From Bacillota bacterium (lineage in GTDB: Bacteria; Bacillota; Desulfotomaculia; Desulfotomaculales; Desulfohalotomaculaceae), in contig VENI01000011.1 in the NCBI GenBank assembly GCA_009711615.1, positions 101,081 to 165,080 of the forward strand: a stretch of DNA of 64,000 bases, given 5' to 3'. Positions 41,964 to 51,099 of this stretch are shown here, in pieces. The position numbers and the translations under genes were made by a program. Every line of letters begins with the position of its first letter. The first letter of the stretch is position 1. The notes under the pieces are model-generated. The model was not told the DNA's origin. It made no database searches and was given only the letters and a program-made list of their open reading frames with translations.

Positions 41964-42710
41964 ATGGGAAAAAGCAAAAGTAACATTCAACGTTGGATTT
42001 TAAGCGAAACAGTTAAAGCTATCGCTGATTACAAAATGATTGAAAACGGAGATAAAATTGCCATTGGTTTATCCGGCGGCAAAGATAGCGGTACTCTTTT
42101 GCACGTCTTAGCTTATTATCACAAATACTACCCTTTTGATTTTGAAATAGTACCCATGCATGTCACCATGGGGTTCGAAGATATGGACTTAAGCCCTTTA
42201 AAACAGTACTGCGAATCAATCGGCCATCCCCTGCATATTGTACCTGGGGAAATTGGACGAATAGTTTTCGATGCCCGTCAGGAAAAGAACCCTTGTTCCC
42301 TGTGTGCAAACCTACGTCGGGGTGCATTAAACAGCGCTGCTGTGGAACAAGGTTGTAACAAAGTGGCACTGGCCCATCATTTGGATGATGTCATCGAAAC
42401 CTTTTTCATGGGCTTTTTCTATAACGCCCAGCTAAAAACTTTCTCTCCCCGCACATATTTAGATAGAACAGATTTAACCGTTGTTCGGCCCTTTGTATAT
42501 ATACCAGAACGGGATGTGATTAAGTTAGCTAAAAAAGCCGAAGTACCTATCATTCACAACCCATGCCCTGCAGATAAGCAAACCAAGCGCGAAGAAGCTA
42601 AGGAACTGGTGAGTGAACTTTCCCTACGCTACCCCCGTATGCGTGACAACTTCATTATTGCATTAAAAAATTTTAAAGAAGAAAACTTATGGCCAAAAGT
42701 AATGCGTTAA
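41964..42710 (+). CDS. TtcA/TilS-like PP-loop tRNA-modifying ATPase
   Basis: 248 aa. ATP-binding PP-loop SGGKDSGTLL (about residues 37-46), later CSLCANLRRGAL and AHHLDDVIETFFMG, the TtcA-type pattern with a CxxC cysteine pair that can hold a [4Fe-4S] cluster, and the C-terminal NPCPAD. TtcA makes 2-thiocytidine in tRNA; the exact substrate of this family member is inferred. ATG 41964 chosen because the upstream ATG 41952 overlaps the AAAGG ribosome site. Confidence 0.85.
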   Translation: MGKSKSNIQRWILSETVKAIADYKMIENGDKIAIGLSGGKDSGTLLHVLAYYHKYYPFDFEIVPMHVTMGFEDMDLSPLKQYCESIGHPLHIVPGEIGRIVFDARQEKNPCSLCANLRRGALNSAAVEQGCNKVALAHHLDDVIETFFMGFFYNAQLKTFSPRTYLDRTDLTVVRPFVYIPERDVIKLAKKAEVPIIHNPCPADKQTKREEAKELVSELSLRYPRMRDNFIIALKNFKEENLWPKVMR

Positions 42711-42766
42711 AAAATTTGCGTTTGCAATCACAGTTTCACCCTACCCTCCATAATATAAACCATAGC

Positions 42767-42835
42767 CCAGCCACGTAACTGCTTACGCTGGTTCTCTTTT
42801 ACAGGCTGACCTGGAATGGGCAGTCTTTTTTTTTT
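42767..42835 (+). ncRNA. Two-hairpin intergenic element ending in a T run
   Basis: Hairpin 1: CCAGC-(CAC)-GTAA-loop-TTAC-GCTGG, 42767-42791. Hairpin 2: GGCTGaCC / GGgCAGTC, 42804-42825, followed by ten T, a terminator. Position between the TtcA-like gene and the acetyltransferase gene. Could be a terminator with an accessory hairpin or a small RNA; no known RNA family recognised. Confidence 0.35.
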
Positions 42836-42876
42836 ACCCATTAAAGTATTGGTTAAATATTGGAGGGGATTTACAC

Positions 42877-43908
42877 TTGTCTATTCAAATATTTGAGGTT
42901 TCGAACAGGCGTGAATTGGATATTTTTGTACGTATGCCGGGTGTTGTTTATTACAATGATCCACTATGGTTACCCCCGCCTCCGCATCAGGTAGTTAACA
43001 AACTAATGAAAATTCCCCCTGAAAATTTGCACCTGCTGGTTGCGGTAGAAAACAACAATGTTGTAGGTAGAATAGCAGGTATGATCAATAAACAGCATTT
43101 TGAAAATGATACCGCCTTGTTTGGATTTTTTGAAAGCATTGACAATAAAACTATAGCAAAAGAACTTTTAAATACTGTGGAAAGATGGGCAGCATCAAAG
43201 AATTATCATCGGCTTAATGGCCCGGTAAGCTACAACACCAATGATAGCATCGGTATGCTGGTGGAAGGATTTGACCTGCCACCACAGGATAGTATGCCTT
43301 ATAACCCCTATTATTATTCTAGCTTACTTGAAAGTGCAGGTTATAGTAAATACGAAGACTTATTAGCCTACATGTGGAATGATAGAATACCGGTACCAGA
43401 AAAATTGGTTAGAGTGTCAAAAAAGGCGAGGGCAAACAAAGGGTTAGCAATAAGACAGTTAAATCTATCTAATATCCAAAAGGAAGCACAAGTATTGTCA
43501 ACAATACATAACGAAACCATGCAAGATAACTGGGGCGCCGAAAGGTTACCCATAGCAGATGCAGCCAATTATCTGAGAAACTATCGTTCCTATGCCGACC
43601 CCAACCTACTAATGGTGGCAGAAGTAAATAAGGAACCTGCAGGAATTATGTTATGCCTTCCCAACACCTTAAACCCTCAACACAAAAGCTGCCGAGTGGC
43701 AGTAATGGCTGTACGACCCAAATACCGCAGTAAAGGTATTGCCGCTTTACTGATGCATGAAACTATATTAAGGTTGTTTCATAAAGGATATAACCAGGCA
43801 GAGATATCTTTGGTTATGGAAAATAACACTATGATGAACCGAATACTTCAAAAAGTATTTAATTTTGATATTGCAAAGAGGTTTAGGTTATACCAAAAGA
43901 AACTATAA
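42877..43908 (+). CDS. GNAT family acetyltransferase-like protein
   Basis: 343 aa. An N-terminal GNAT-like half (GRIAGMINKQH near residue 66) and a C-terminal GNAT domain with VAVMAVRPKYRSKGIAALLMHE (about 268-289, seen in part), the acetyl-CoA-binding R/QxxGxA-like loop being RSKGIA. TTG start with GGAGGGG upstream. Acceptor unknown. Monocistronic. Confidence 0.8.
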   Translation: MSIQIFEVSNRRELDIFVRMPGVVYYNDPLWLPPPPHQVVNKLMKIPPENLHLLVAVENNNVVGRIAGMINKQHFENDTALFGFFESIDNKTIAKELLNTVERWAASKNYHRLNGPVSYNTNDSIGMLVEGFDLPPQDSMPYNPYYYSSLLESAGYSKYEDLLAYMWNDRIPVPEKLVRVSKKARANKGLAIRQLNLSNIQKEAQVLSTIHNETMQDNWGAERLPIADAANYLRNYRSYADPNLLMVAEVNKEPAGIMLCLPNTLNPQHKSCRVAVMAVRPKYRSKGIAALLMHETILRLFHKGYNQAEISLVMENNTMMNRILQKVFNFDIAKRFRLYQKKL

Positions 43909-43970
43909 CTTAAAAACTAAAATTAAAATTAAGAATAGATAAAAAATAATAATTTCTTCATTTTAATTTA

Positions 43971-44741
43971 TCAAACACTGTTACTGGGCTTTTTTCGACG
44001 ATAAATGATAACTATTATACTTATTAGAATTAATGCCAGACTTACTAATTGAGCCACTCTAAAGGGGCCAACCATTAGACTGTCTGTACGCATACCTTCA
44101 ATAAAGTATCGGCCAAAGGAATAAAGGCCTAAATATAGTAGAGCAATCTCCCCTTGAAATTTCTTCTTGGTCCAGTAAAAAAACAAAAAGAAAAAGACGC
44201 CGAAATTCCATAGTGATTCATAAAGAAATGTAGGGTGATAATACTGTCCTTCAATAAACATCTGATTTTTTATAAAGTCAGGAAACCTGGAAATGAAATT
44301 CTCAGTTACTGGGCCGCCGTGGGCTTCTTGATTCATAAAGTTGCCCCACCGGCCTATGGCCTGCCCTAATATAACACTGGGTGCACAAATGTCTGCCACC
44401 TGCCATACAGGCAGTTTGTATTTACGTACATATAAATAACCTGCCAAGATTCCTCCGATAAGCCCCCCGTGAATGGCCAAGCCACCATGCCAAATGGCCA
44501 ATGCCTCCAAGGGATTGGCGGCATAACGTTCCCATTCAAATGCTACATAATATAACCTGGCACCAATTATTGCTGAAGGAATTATTAAAGTGATCATATT
44601 GATTATATGTTCTGGATCTACTTTAGTTTTGGCACTACGACTGTATGCAAGGTATATTCCTATCATAAAGGCAGAAGCTATTATTATGCCATACCAGTAA
44701 ACAGGAATTGGTCCGATGGTAAAAGCTATGGGATCGATCAA
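43971..44741 (-). CDS. lgt: Prolipoprotein diacylglyceryl transferase
   Basis: Transfers diacylglycerol to the lipobox Cys of prelipoproteins, in the cytoplasmic membrane. 256 aa, seven hydrophobic helices. Signature HGGLAIHGGLIGG (about residues 85-97) with the conserved His, and GRWGNFMNQEAHGG (about 131-144). Normal length. Monocistronic. Confidence 0.96.
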   Translation of the reverse strand: MIDPIAFTIGPIPVYWYGIIIASAFMIGIYLAYSRSAKTKVDPEHIINMITLIIPSAIIGARLYYVAFEWERYAANPLEALAIWHGGLAIHGGLIGGILAGYLYVRKYKLPVWQVADICAPSVILGQAIGRWGNFMNQEAHGGPVTENFISRFPDFIKNQMFIEGQYYHPTFLYESLWNFGVFFFLFFYWTKKKFQGEIALLYLGLYSFGRYFIEGMRTDSLMVGPFRVAQLVSLALILISIIVIIYRRKKPSNSV

Positions 44742-44814
44742 AATTTATTCATCCTCCTATTTTTTTATGTTGCTTGCAGGAATTAGCTATTATTATATCG
44801 AAAAGTAGTAAGGT

Positions 44815-44846
44815 TTGACAAATAATTTGATATTTTACTATATTAT
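44815..44846 (+). promoter_or_regulatory. Putative sigma-A promoter of upp
   Basis: -35 TTGACA at 44815-44820, 18-base spacer, -10 TATATT at 44839-44844. The upp start follows about 80 bases later. Confidence 0.55.
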
Positions 44847-44923
44847 AACAGCGCATAGTTTATTTTCAGTTAGGCTATGCTTAAAAAAACATTAAGTTTT
44901 GGCACTTAAGGGAGGAGTATTCT

Positions 44924-45562
44924 TTGAATAACGTTACTGTAGTAAAACACCCTGTGGTAGAAAATTGCCTGATGCATCTACGGGATAAGAACACTGAGCT
45001 TATTAAATTTCGTGAATCATTGAAACGGCTGGGGCTCTTTCTGGCGATGGAGGCTACTGCAGATATACCTGTTAGACCATGTCAAGTAAAGACACCGTTG
45101 GATATACCAGCAGACACTGCAGAAGTTGCCGATGATAATACATTAATAATCCCTATATTAAGGGCAGGACTGGGCTTTGTTGAAAGTTTTCTAGAAGTTA
45201 TTCCACGGGCTAAGGTTGCCCACATCGGTATGTCCCGAGATCACGAAACATTGGAAGCCAAAGTGTACCTTAGTTCTCTACCTGAGGACGTCAAATTATA
45301 TAAAAAAGTTTATGTCACTGACCCTATGCTGGCCACTGGTAATAGTTGTGTTAAAACTTTAGAAATACTGGTAGAAGCAGGCATTGACCCAGAAAATATT
45401 GTTGTTTCCTGTGCTTTCACTGTACCTGAAGGTATTGAACAAATACACAGTAAATACCCGCAAATTAAAATAATTACAGCCACTGTAGATAAAGGATTAA
45501 ATGAAGTTGGCTACATAGTTCCCGGTTGCGGCGATGCTGGAGATAGATTATATTTGTTGTAA
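44924..45562 (+). CDS. upp: Uracil phosphoribosyltransferase
   Basis: Makes UMP from uracil and PRPP. 212 aa, normal length. Family blocks: HPVVENCLMHLRD, PILRAGLGFVE, and the PRPP loop YVTDPMLATGNS (about residues 129-140), then GCGDAGDRLY at the C terminus. TTG start with GGAGGAG upstream. Followed by the uracil permease gene with an attenuator between them. Confidence 0.97.
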   Translation: MNNVTVVKHPVVENCLMHLRDKNTELIKFRESLKRLGLFLAMEATADIPVRPCQVKTPLDIPADTAEVADDNTLIIPILRAGLGFVESFLEVIPRAKVAHIGMSRDHETLEAKVYLSSLPEDVKLYKKVYVTDPMLATGNSCVKTLEILVEAGIDPENIVVSCAFTVPEGIEQIHSKYPQIKIITATVDKGLNEVGYIVPGCGDAGDRLYLL

Positions 45563-45586
45563 CATATAATTAATAACCTTTAAGTT

Positions 45587-45707
45587 AGTCCAGTGAGGCT
45601 AAAAAGGTGCAAGAAGGCGTTAGTTAACCAGTGTGACTAAAATACTGGATCAATACATATGCCGAAATTGCTTCTTGTCTCATTTATAGGACAAGAAGCT
45701 TTTTTAT
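45587..45707 (+). promoter_or_regulatory. PyrR-type attenuator in front of the uracil permease gene
   Basis: AGTCCAGTGAGGCT at about 45588-45601 matches the PyrR-binding loop of pyr leaders. Downstream, a terminator stem CTTCTTGTC / GACAAGAAG (45669-45699) is followed by CTTTTTTATTT. When UMP is high, PyrR binding should favour termination before uraA. Confidence 0.85.
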
Positions 45708-45766
45708 TTATTTTTTTATTACAAAAAGTTTCATTGGGAAAGATAATTAAAGGAGGTCTATTTAAA

Positions 45767-47035
45767 ATGCAAAAAAGAGAAATCCAAGTAGAAGAAAAAT
45801 TACCAATTCTACAAACCCTGCCGCTTTCACTACAGCACTTATTTGCCATGTTCGGCGCCACCGTTTTAGTTCCATTTATATTTGAGGTGGACCCGGCTAC
45901 CATCCTGTTGATGAATGGTATTGGTACCTTACTGTACATAATAATTACCAAGGGAGGAATTCCGTCCTATTTAGGTTCCAGTTTTGCTTTTATTTCCCCG
46001 GTACTGGTTGTTCTGGGAAGTAAAAGTTATGAAGCTGCCCTTGGTGGCTTTATTGCTGTGGGTTTGGTATTCACGCTGGTGGCATTTATAGTCAGAGTTG
46101 TGGGTACAAAGTGGATTGATGTTGTTTTTCCCCCGGCCGCTATGGGGGCAATTGTTGCGGTAATTGGTCTTGAACTGGCTCCAGTGGCAGCAGAAATGGC
46201 TGGTCTTGTGCTTCCTGCTAACGCTCCTGCCGATGCGGTCAGAGATCCCCAAGTAATCATGGTTTCTATGGCCACACTATTAATTACCGTTTTTGGCTCA
46301 GTTGTTTTTAGGGGTTTCTTAGCCATTATCCCAATTTTGATTGGTATTTTAAGTGGTTATGCACTATCGTTTGCCATGGGCATGGTTAAAACCGCCCCTA
46401 TTGCTGAAGCGGCTTGGTTTAAATTACCTACTTTTTATACCCCGCAATTTGATTGGGGAGCTATTGCAATAATTTTACCAGCTGCATTGGTGGTTATTGC
46501 CGAACACGTAGGACACTTATTTGTAGTAAGTAACATTGTGGGTAGGGACTTAGCTAAAAAACCCGGTCTAGACCGCTCCCTATTAGGTAATGGTTTATCT
46601 ACGCTTCTTTCCGGTTTTGTTGGCTCCACACCCAACACTACCTACGGTGAAAACATCGGTGTTATGGCCATTACCAAGGTATACAGTGTGTGGGTGATTG
46701 GCGGTGCTGCTGTAATTGCTATTGTTCTCTCCTTTATTGGCAAACTTGCTGCAGCTATCATGAGCATTCCAACTGCCGTAATGGGTGGCGTCAGCCTTCT
46801 GCTATTTGGTGTTATTGCTGCTTCCGGTATACGCATGCTGGTGGAAGCAAATGTGAATTATAATAACGCCAAAAACCTAATTTTAACTTCAGTGGTGCTG
46901 GTAGTAGGTATTAGTGGTGCAGAAGTTACCATGGGTGCAGTGAGTTTATCAGGAATGGGACTGGCCACTGTGATGGCGATACTGCTTAGCCTGGCTTTTA
47001 AACTGCTGGATACCGTAGGTTTAAGCAACGAATAG
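45767..47035 (+). CDS. uraA: Uracil permease (nucleobase/cation symporter-2)
   Basis: Imports uracil. 422 aa from the ATG at 45767, which follows AAAGGAGG; the longer open frame runs back into the attenuator. About fourteen helices; NCS2 landmarks are SLQHLFAMFGATVLVP near the start, the substrate helix with AEHVGHLF (conserved Glu), and GSTPNTTYGENIGVMAIT, seen here as TPNTTYGENIGV. Salvage partner of upp. Confidence 0.95.
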   Translation: MQKREIQVEEKLPILQTLPLSLQHLFAMFGATVLVPFIFEVDPATILLMNGIGTLLYIIITKGGIPSYLGSSFAFISPVLVVLGSKSYEAALGGFIAVGLVFTLVAFIVRVVGTKWIDVVFPPAAMGAIVAVIGLELAPVAAEMAGLVLPANAPADAVRDPQVIMVSMATLLITVFGSVVFRGFLAIIPILIGILSGYALSFAMGMVKTAPIAEAAWFKLPTFYTPQFDWGAIAIILPAALVVIAEHVGHLFVVSNIVGRDLAKKPGLDRSLLGNGLSTLLSGFVGSTPNTTYGENIGVMAITKVYSVWVIGGAAVIAIVLSFIGKLAAAIMSIPTAVMGGVSLLLFGVIAASGIRMLVEANVNYNNAKNLILTSVVLVVGISGAEVTMGAVSLSGMGLATVMAILLSLAFKLLDTVGLSNE

Positions 47036-47040
47036 CAAAA

Positions 47041-47074
47041 TTGAGCCCGTTGGTCTTTTTCAACGGGCTTTTTA
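47041..47074 (+). terminator. Terminator of uraA
   Basis: Stem GAGCCCGTTG / CAACGGGCTT with a T-rich tail. Confidence 0.88.
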
Positions 47075-47147
47075 TAATGCATTAGTTTTAAAATATTGAG
47101 AAACAATAATAGTTGGAAGCCAAAATATGTTTTATGGGTGTGATAAT

Positions 47148-47630
47148 ATGGGGATAGAATGGATTATAACCTGGGCCGCTGTTATTATATCATTGGTGGC
47201 ACTGCTATTTTCTTTAAGCAAACCACCTATTAAAGATTGGATAATTGTATATTTTTTAAAAGCGTTTATTTCTTTAAATATTGCAGTGTTCTTAGTTGCT
47301 CAAGAAAGATTTATTTTTCCTGTTCGCTTTCTCCCTGAAGTATACCAAACTAGCATACTATTTGATTTGCTGGTTTTTCCAATCCTTTGTGTGCTTTATA
47401 ACCAAACCTCTTATAAATCAAATCTGCGTAGCATCATTATTCAATCTGTTTTGTACAGTGGTATAATGACCGCTATTGAAGTGTGGTTGGAAAGGTACAC
47501 AAAATTAATTGAGTATATTAATTGGTCTTGGCTGCACACCTTTGCATATTTGATCATTACATTTCTGGCGGTTCGGGCAATAATGGCTATAATCAGAAAG
47601 CTATCTAAGGATGATCGATTGTTTAGATGA
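47148..47630 (+). CDS. CBO0543-type membrane protein
   Basis: 160 aa with about five hydrophobic helices. The opening GIEWIITWAAV, the RFIFPVRFLPE motif and the WLERYTKLIEYINW stretch match the CBO0543 family of Firmicute membrane proteins, of unknown function. An alternative ATG at 47127 would add seven residues. Confidence 0.75.
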   Translation: MGIEWIITWAAVIISLVALLFSLSKPPIKDWIIVYFLKAFISLNIAVFLVAQERFIFPVRFLPEVYQTSILFDLLVFPILCVLYNQTSYKSNLRSIIIQSVLYSGIMTAIEVWLERYTKLIEYINWSWLHTFAYLIITFLAVRAIMAIIRKLSKDDRLFR

Positions 47631-47696
47631 GAGAGATGATGAGAGCAGGAGTTAGGAGACAGGAATCAGAATGAAGACCAGAAAACAAAAACAAAC

Positions 47697-47717
47697 GGGC
47701 GGGAAACCCGCCCAAAT
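47697..47717. repeat. GGGCGGG-AAA-CCCGCCC hairpin
   Basis: Perfect 7-bp stem; same arms as the element at 8265-8293. Flanked by other copies of dispersed short repeats (47640-47782). Confidence 0.5.
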
Positions 47718-47782
47718 TTTTATCAAGCATGCATGTTACATTCACTAATTCTTCATTTTTCATTCTTAAATCCTTCATGAAA

Positions 47783-48298
47783 TTACAGTCCTTTAAATTC
47801 TCCGTCTTCTTTGTCGTTTCTCACCTGGCTATGGAATATTTGTTCCGGGGTTAACTCTTTGGCTTGTTCGTGCTTCACCTGAGAAATAACTTCGGTTACA
47901 CCCCTGGCCTTGGCAGCATCATGTTTTGCTGCCTCAATTTCAGCGGGATTGTCCGAATGACCAACCAAAAAGACTTTTCCGTCCACGCTTTTTGCACCAA
48001 TGTGCTTCATGTTCACCCGGGGATCATCTTTTAACTCCTCTGTTACTTCCATGGCGACACCTCTGTCGGTTATCTGACCGTCAGTAGCTACGGTAATGCC
48101 ATTTTCAATTCGCTTTACGCCGGAAACTTTGGAAACAACTTTGGTAAGCCTGTTTTTTTCCGCTATAGTATCAACAATACCAGTTAACATAACTTCCCCG
48201 TCCACTACGTCCGCTTCCACCCCATAGCGATCCATTTCAGGACTAAATTCCACCGCGGCTTCTACTTTTTCTTTTAATTTATCGTCTTTTTTAGTCAT
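47783..48298 (-). CDS. BON-domain protein (two BON repeats)
   Basis: 171 aa, soluble, no signal peptide. Two BON domains, about residues 8-70 (with GVEADVVDGEVMLTGIVDT, seen as DGEVMLTGIV, and VSGVKRIENGITV) and about 78-140 (SVDGKVFLVGH, GVTEVISQVKHE). BON domains bind phospholipid or occur in stress proteins; the role here is unknown. Monocistronic. Confidence 0.88.
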   Translation of the reverse strand: MTKKDDKLKEKVEAAVEFSPEMDRYGVEADVVDGEVMLTGIVDTIAEKNRLTKVVSKVSGVKRIENGITVATDGQITDRGVAMEVTEELKDDPRVNMKHIGAKSVDGKVFLVGHSDNPAEIEAAKHDAAKARGVTEVISQVKHEQAKELTPEQIFHSQVRNDKEDGEFKGL

Positions 48299-48458
48299 AA
48301 TATTTTCGCCCCTTTAAAAAATATTTCTTAAATCATTATTCCCTTAAATAGAAACAGTATTATGCAGTAAGTTTCAAATTAAGGTAAAAGGTACTTGTTA
48401 TAAAATTTTAAACATAAAAGAAACTAATAATGTAGTTTATAAAAAAGGGGGGTAAAAT

Positions 48459-48659
48459 ATGGGTGATAGATATATTGATGCTAATCCCGGTTATGAGCAC
48501 CCAGAATTGCAGCAGAATTTGCACCATCCGGTAGGAATACCTCAACCTCGGGAAATCAAATCACAAAAGGCCCAGTTAAATAGTGTCCACCGCCACGGAA
48601 CCAGAAATGATGTCAAGATGGGCATTAAGTACAAAATTGCCGAAGGAGATAGGAAGTAA
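48459..48659 (+). CDS. Small hydrophilic protein of unknown function
   Basis: 66 aa, rich in His, Pro, Asn and basic residues, with a disordered look. Strong GGGGGG ribosome site and a terminator downstream support a real gene. No family recognised. A spore- or stress-related structural protein is one possibility, but there is no direct evidence. Confidence 0.6.
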   Translation: MGDRYIDANPGYEHPELQQNLHHPVGIPQPREIKSQKAQLNSVHRHGTRNDVKMGIKYKIAEGDRK

Positions 48660-48738
48660 GTATTTCCATTGATATTGGCTTTAAGTTTTTGGTACTATGA
48701 AGGAGGATAGAATCATTTTTTTAGCCTCCTTATTATTA

Positions 48739-48776
48739 GGAATGCCTGAAGCTAATCGCTTCAGGCATTTTTTTCT
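48739..48776 (+). terminator. Rho-independent terminator
   Basis: Stem ATGCCTGAAGC / GCTTCAGGCAT with 5-base loop, then seven T. Confidence 0.9.
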
Positions 48777-48838
48777 TTACTAGAAAAATGATATAGTATA
48801 AATTAGTAATGTGTGCAAAATATTTTGGAGGTTAAAAT

Positions 48839-49504
48839 ATGAGTAAATACACCTCTGTATTTGACATTGTCGGCCCGGCAATGATTGGACCTTCCAGTTC
48901 CCATACCGCTGGAGCGGCAAAAATCGGGTTAATGGCCCGCAATATTTTTAACGATCAACCAGAACATATAGAAGTAATATTTTACGGCTCATTTGCTAAA
49001 ACATACAAGGGACATGGCACTGATTTGGCGATAATCGGAGGTCTTTTAGGTTACAGTGCCCATGACCAACGGATTGTCAATTCTGCCACAGATGCGGAAT
49101 ACTTGGGAATTAATATCGAACTGATCACCAGCAATGAAGAAGCCGATCATCCCAACACTGTTAAAATCATTATGCGAAACAATAACCGCTCTTTTGAAGT
49201 TGTCGGTATATCTCCAGGTGGTGGCAGGGCCGAAATTATAGAGATTAATGGATTTCAGGTTAAAGCTGCGGCAGATAGCAATTTTTCGTTAATCTTTCAT
49301 TTTGATAAATACGGTGTAATTGCAGCAGTGGCTAACTTATTGGCTTCCCGAGGCATCAATATTGGTCATATGGAGGTTGCCAGAAAATCTAAAGGAGCAG
49401 AAGCTTTAATGGTGATCCAAACCGACCAACAGGTTGGTGGGGAAATAACAGGAGAAATAGAATCACTAGACCACATCACAGACGTTGTAGTATTTAATAA
49501 ATAG
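48839..49504 (+). CDS. sdaAB: L-serine dehydratase, iron-sulfur-dependent, beta subunit
   Basis: 221 aa. Conserved VFDIVGPAMIGPSSSHTAGA (about residues 7-26; seen as GPAMIGPSSSHTAGA), then a C-terminal ACT-like part (HFDKYGVIAAVANLL). With sdaAA it deaminates serine to pyruvate and ammonia using a [4Fe-4S] cluster. Followed 19 bases later by the alpha subunit gene. Confidence 0.96.
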   Translation: MSKYTSVFDIVGPAMIGPSSSHTAGAAKIGLMARNIFNDQPEHIEVIFYGSFAKTYKGHGTDLAIIGGLLGYSAHDQRIVNSATDAEYLGINIELITSNEEADHPNTVKIIMRNNNRSFEVVGISPGGGRAEIIEINGFQVKAAADSNFSLIFHFDKYGVIAAVANLLASRGINIGHMEVARKSKGAEALMVIQTDQQVGGEITGEIESLDHITDVVVFNK

Positions 49505-49523
49505 TAATGGCAGGTGTGAATAT

Positions 49524-50390
49524 ATGCTTTTTACCACTGTTGAACAGTTAATAAATTTGGCAGGATCAAGGAAAGTTAATATTTCGGACATTATGATTGA
49601 ACAGGAAATGGCTTCTTCTGAAATAGATAAGGAAACAATATATGAAAATATGCTAGAACAATTAAGAATAATGGAGCAAGCCGTTGACAGGGGGTTAAGT
49701 GAGAGGTTAACGTCTCGTAGTGGCTTGGTTAGGGGTGATGCCAAACTTCTGTCTGAATATAGCGATACTGGCAGACCGCTATCCGGCAGTTTAATGACTA
49801 ATGCCATGGCTATGTCCATGGCCACTGCTGAAGTTAATGCCTGTATGGGGGCAGTGGTTGCCACACCCACAGCAGGTTCCTGCGGCGTGGTACCCGCTTG
49901 TATTCTGTCTGCCGGCAATCACTTTAATTCCAATAGAACTGAATTAGTAGATGCACTATTTGCCGCCGGGGCCATTGGTTTAGTAATCGCCAATAACGCC
50001 AGTATTTCTGGGGCGGCAGGTGGGTGTCAAGCTGAAATTGGATCTGCCTCCGGCATGGCAGCAGCAGCGGTGGTGCAGTTAGCCGGTGGCACACCAAAGC
50101 AGTGTGCTGATGCAGTAGCCATTGCCTTAAAAAGTATACTGGGGTTGGTATGTGACCCAGTGGCTGGATTAGTGGAAATACCTTGTATTAAAAGAAATGC
50201 CACCGGTACTTCCTTGGCCATTGTATCAGCTGATATGGCATTGGCTGGAATAGAAAGTGCCATTCCCTGCGATGAAGTTATTGACGCCATGCACAGGGTG
50301 GGACGTTCCATGCCAGCAACACTGCGCGAAACCTCCATGGGAGGTCTCGCCACCACCGAAACAGCAAGGAAAATTGAGAAAAGTATTTAA
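49524..50390 (+). CDS. sdaAA: L-serine dehydratase, iron-sulfur-dependent, alpha subunit
   Basis: 288 aa. Substrate and cluster motifs: PTAGSCGVVPACIL (about residues 114-127), GCQAEIGSASGMAAAA, and GLVCDPVAGLVEIPCIKRN, which is quoted here as CDPVAGLVEIPC, with the conserved cysteines that bind the [4Fe-4S] cluster. Two-gene operon with sdaAB. Normal length for split enzymes. Confidence 0.96.
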   Translation: MLFTTVEQLINLAGSRKVNISDIMIEQEMASSEIDKETIYENMLEQLRIMEQAVDRGLSERLTSRSGLVRGDAKLLSEYSDTGRPLSGSLMTNAMAMSMATAEVNACMGAVVATPTAGSCGVVPACILSAGNHFNSNRTELVDALFAAGAIGLVIANNASISGAAGGCQAEIGSASGMAAAAVVQLAGGTPKQCADAVAIALKSILGLVCDPVAGLVEIPCIKRNATGTSLAIVSADMALAGIESAIPCDEVIDAMHRVGRSMPATLRETSMGGLATTETARKIEKSI

Positions 50391-50536
50391 AAGTCAGTAT
50401 TTAGTAGTTAGGAGTTAGAATACTACATAAAACCCTTAAAAGACAAACCAAAAACTAATAAAGTATCTTCTGCTTTATCAGAAAACCTCTTCTAATGCTC
50501 TATGTTTTTATATACTCACTCCTAACTCCTATCTCC

Positions 50537-50887
50537 TCACTCCTGCTCTTTCAGCTTACTACTTATATTCTCCTCGCCCAATATTTTAGCATTAATTCTT
50601 TCCACCAGGTACACGGTAGAAAAATTGTGATGTACCTGGTTGGCCACACTTTCCACCGCTCCTTCAAATTCTATTAATTTCTCTGGTATTACAACCTCAA
50701 ACCCATACTGGGACTGTAGATCTTCTTTAACCTTATTAAGTATTTCTTGTCTATTTTTTTCATCCCCAATTTCTAACCATGAAGCATAAGGGTTGACAAT
50801 ATCCTGCCCTGTCACTCCCTTGACAATTTCGAAAAATTGATCACGAAACTTTACAAAAGACGGTTGTTTTTTATCCAGTACACCCAT
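50537..50887 (-). CDS. Unknown protein, acyl-carrier-like helical layout without the acceptor serine
   Basis: 116 aa from the ATG at 50887 (AAGGAGAG 8 bases upstream). I do not recognise a family. The central region (NPYASWLEIGDEKN, then EILNKVKEDLQSQYGFEVVIP, quoted in part as EDLQSQYGFEVVIP, then AVESVANQV) spaces its helices like an acyl carrier protein, but the DSL phosphopantetheine site is replaced by GDEKN. Could be an unrelated helical protein. Monocistronic. Confidence 0.65.
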   Translation of the reverse strand: MGVLDKKQPSFVKFRDQFFEIVKGVTGQDIVNPYASWLEIGDEKNRQEILNKVKEDLQSQYGFEVVIPEKLIEFEGAVESVANQVHHNFSTVYLVERINAKILGEENISSKLKEQE

Positions 50888-51099
50888 GCTGCCACTCTCC
50901 TTGTTCTTGATATTTAGTAAGTATTCAATATATAGTGTCAATTCCCTGCACAAAAATTAAACATTGCTCCATTGTCAGAATTGATTAATTTTTTGTCCTC
51001 TCATGCAGGAAATATGTAATCGAGGGCGAATACACATATTTATAGCGGGAGGCAAATATGTATTATAAAGTACTTATGTAAAGGAGTGGTATTTTTCTA

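Noticed and set aside
45659..45766. Longer start for the uracil permease
   Set aside because: This part is the PyrR attenuator/terminator; AAAGGAGG precedes the ATG at 45767.
50954..51099. Glycine riboswitch upstream of the alanine/glycine symporter
   Set aside because: The leader is structured-looking, but none of the conserved glycine aptamer blocks could be found.
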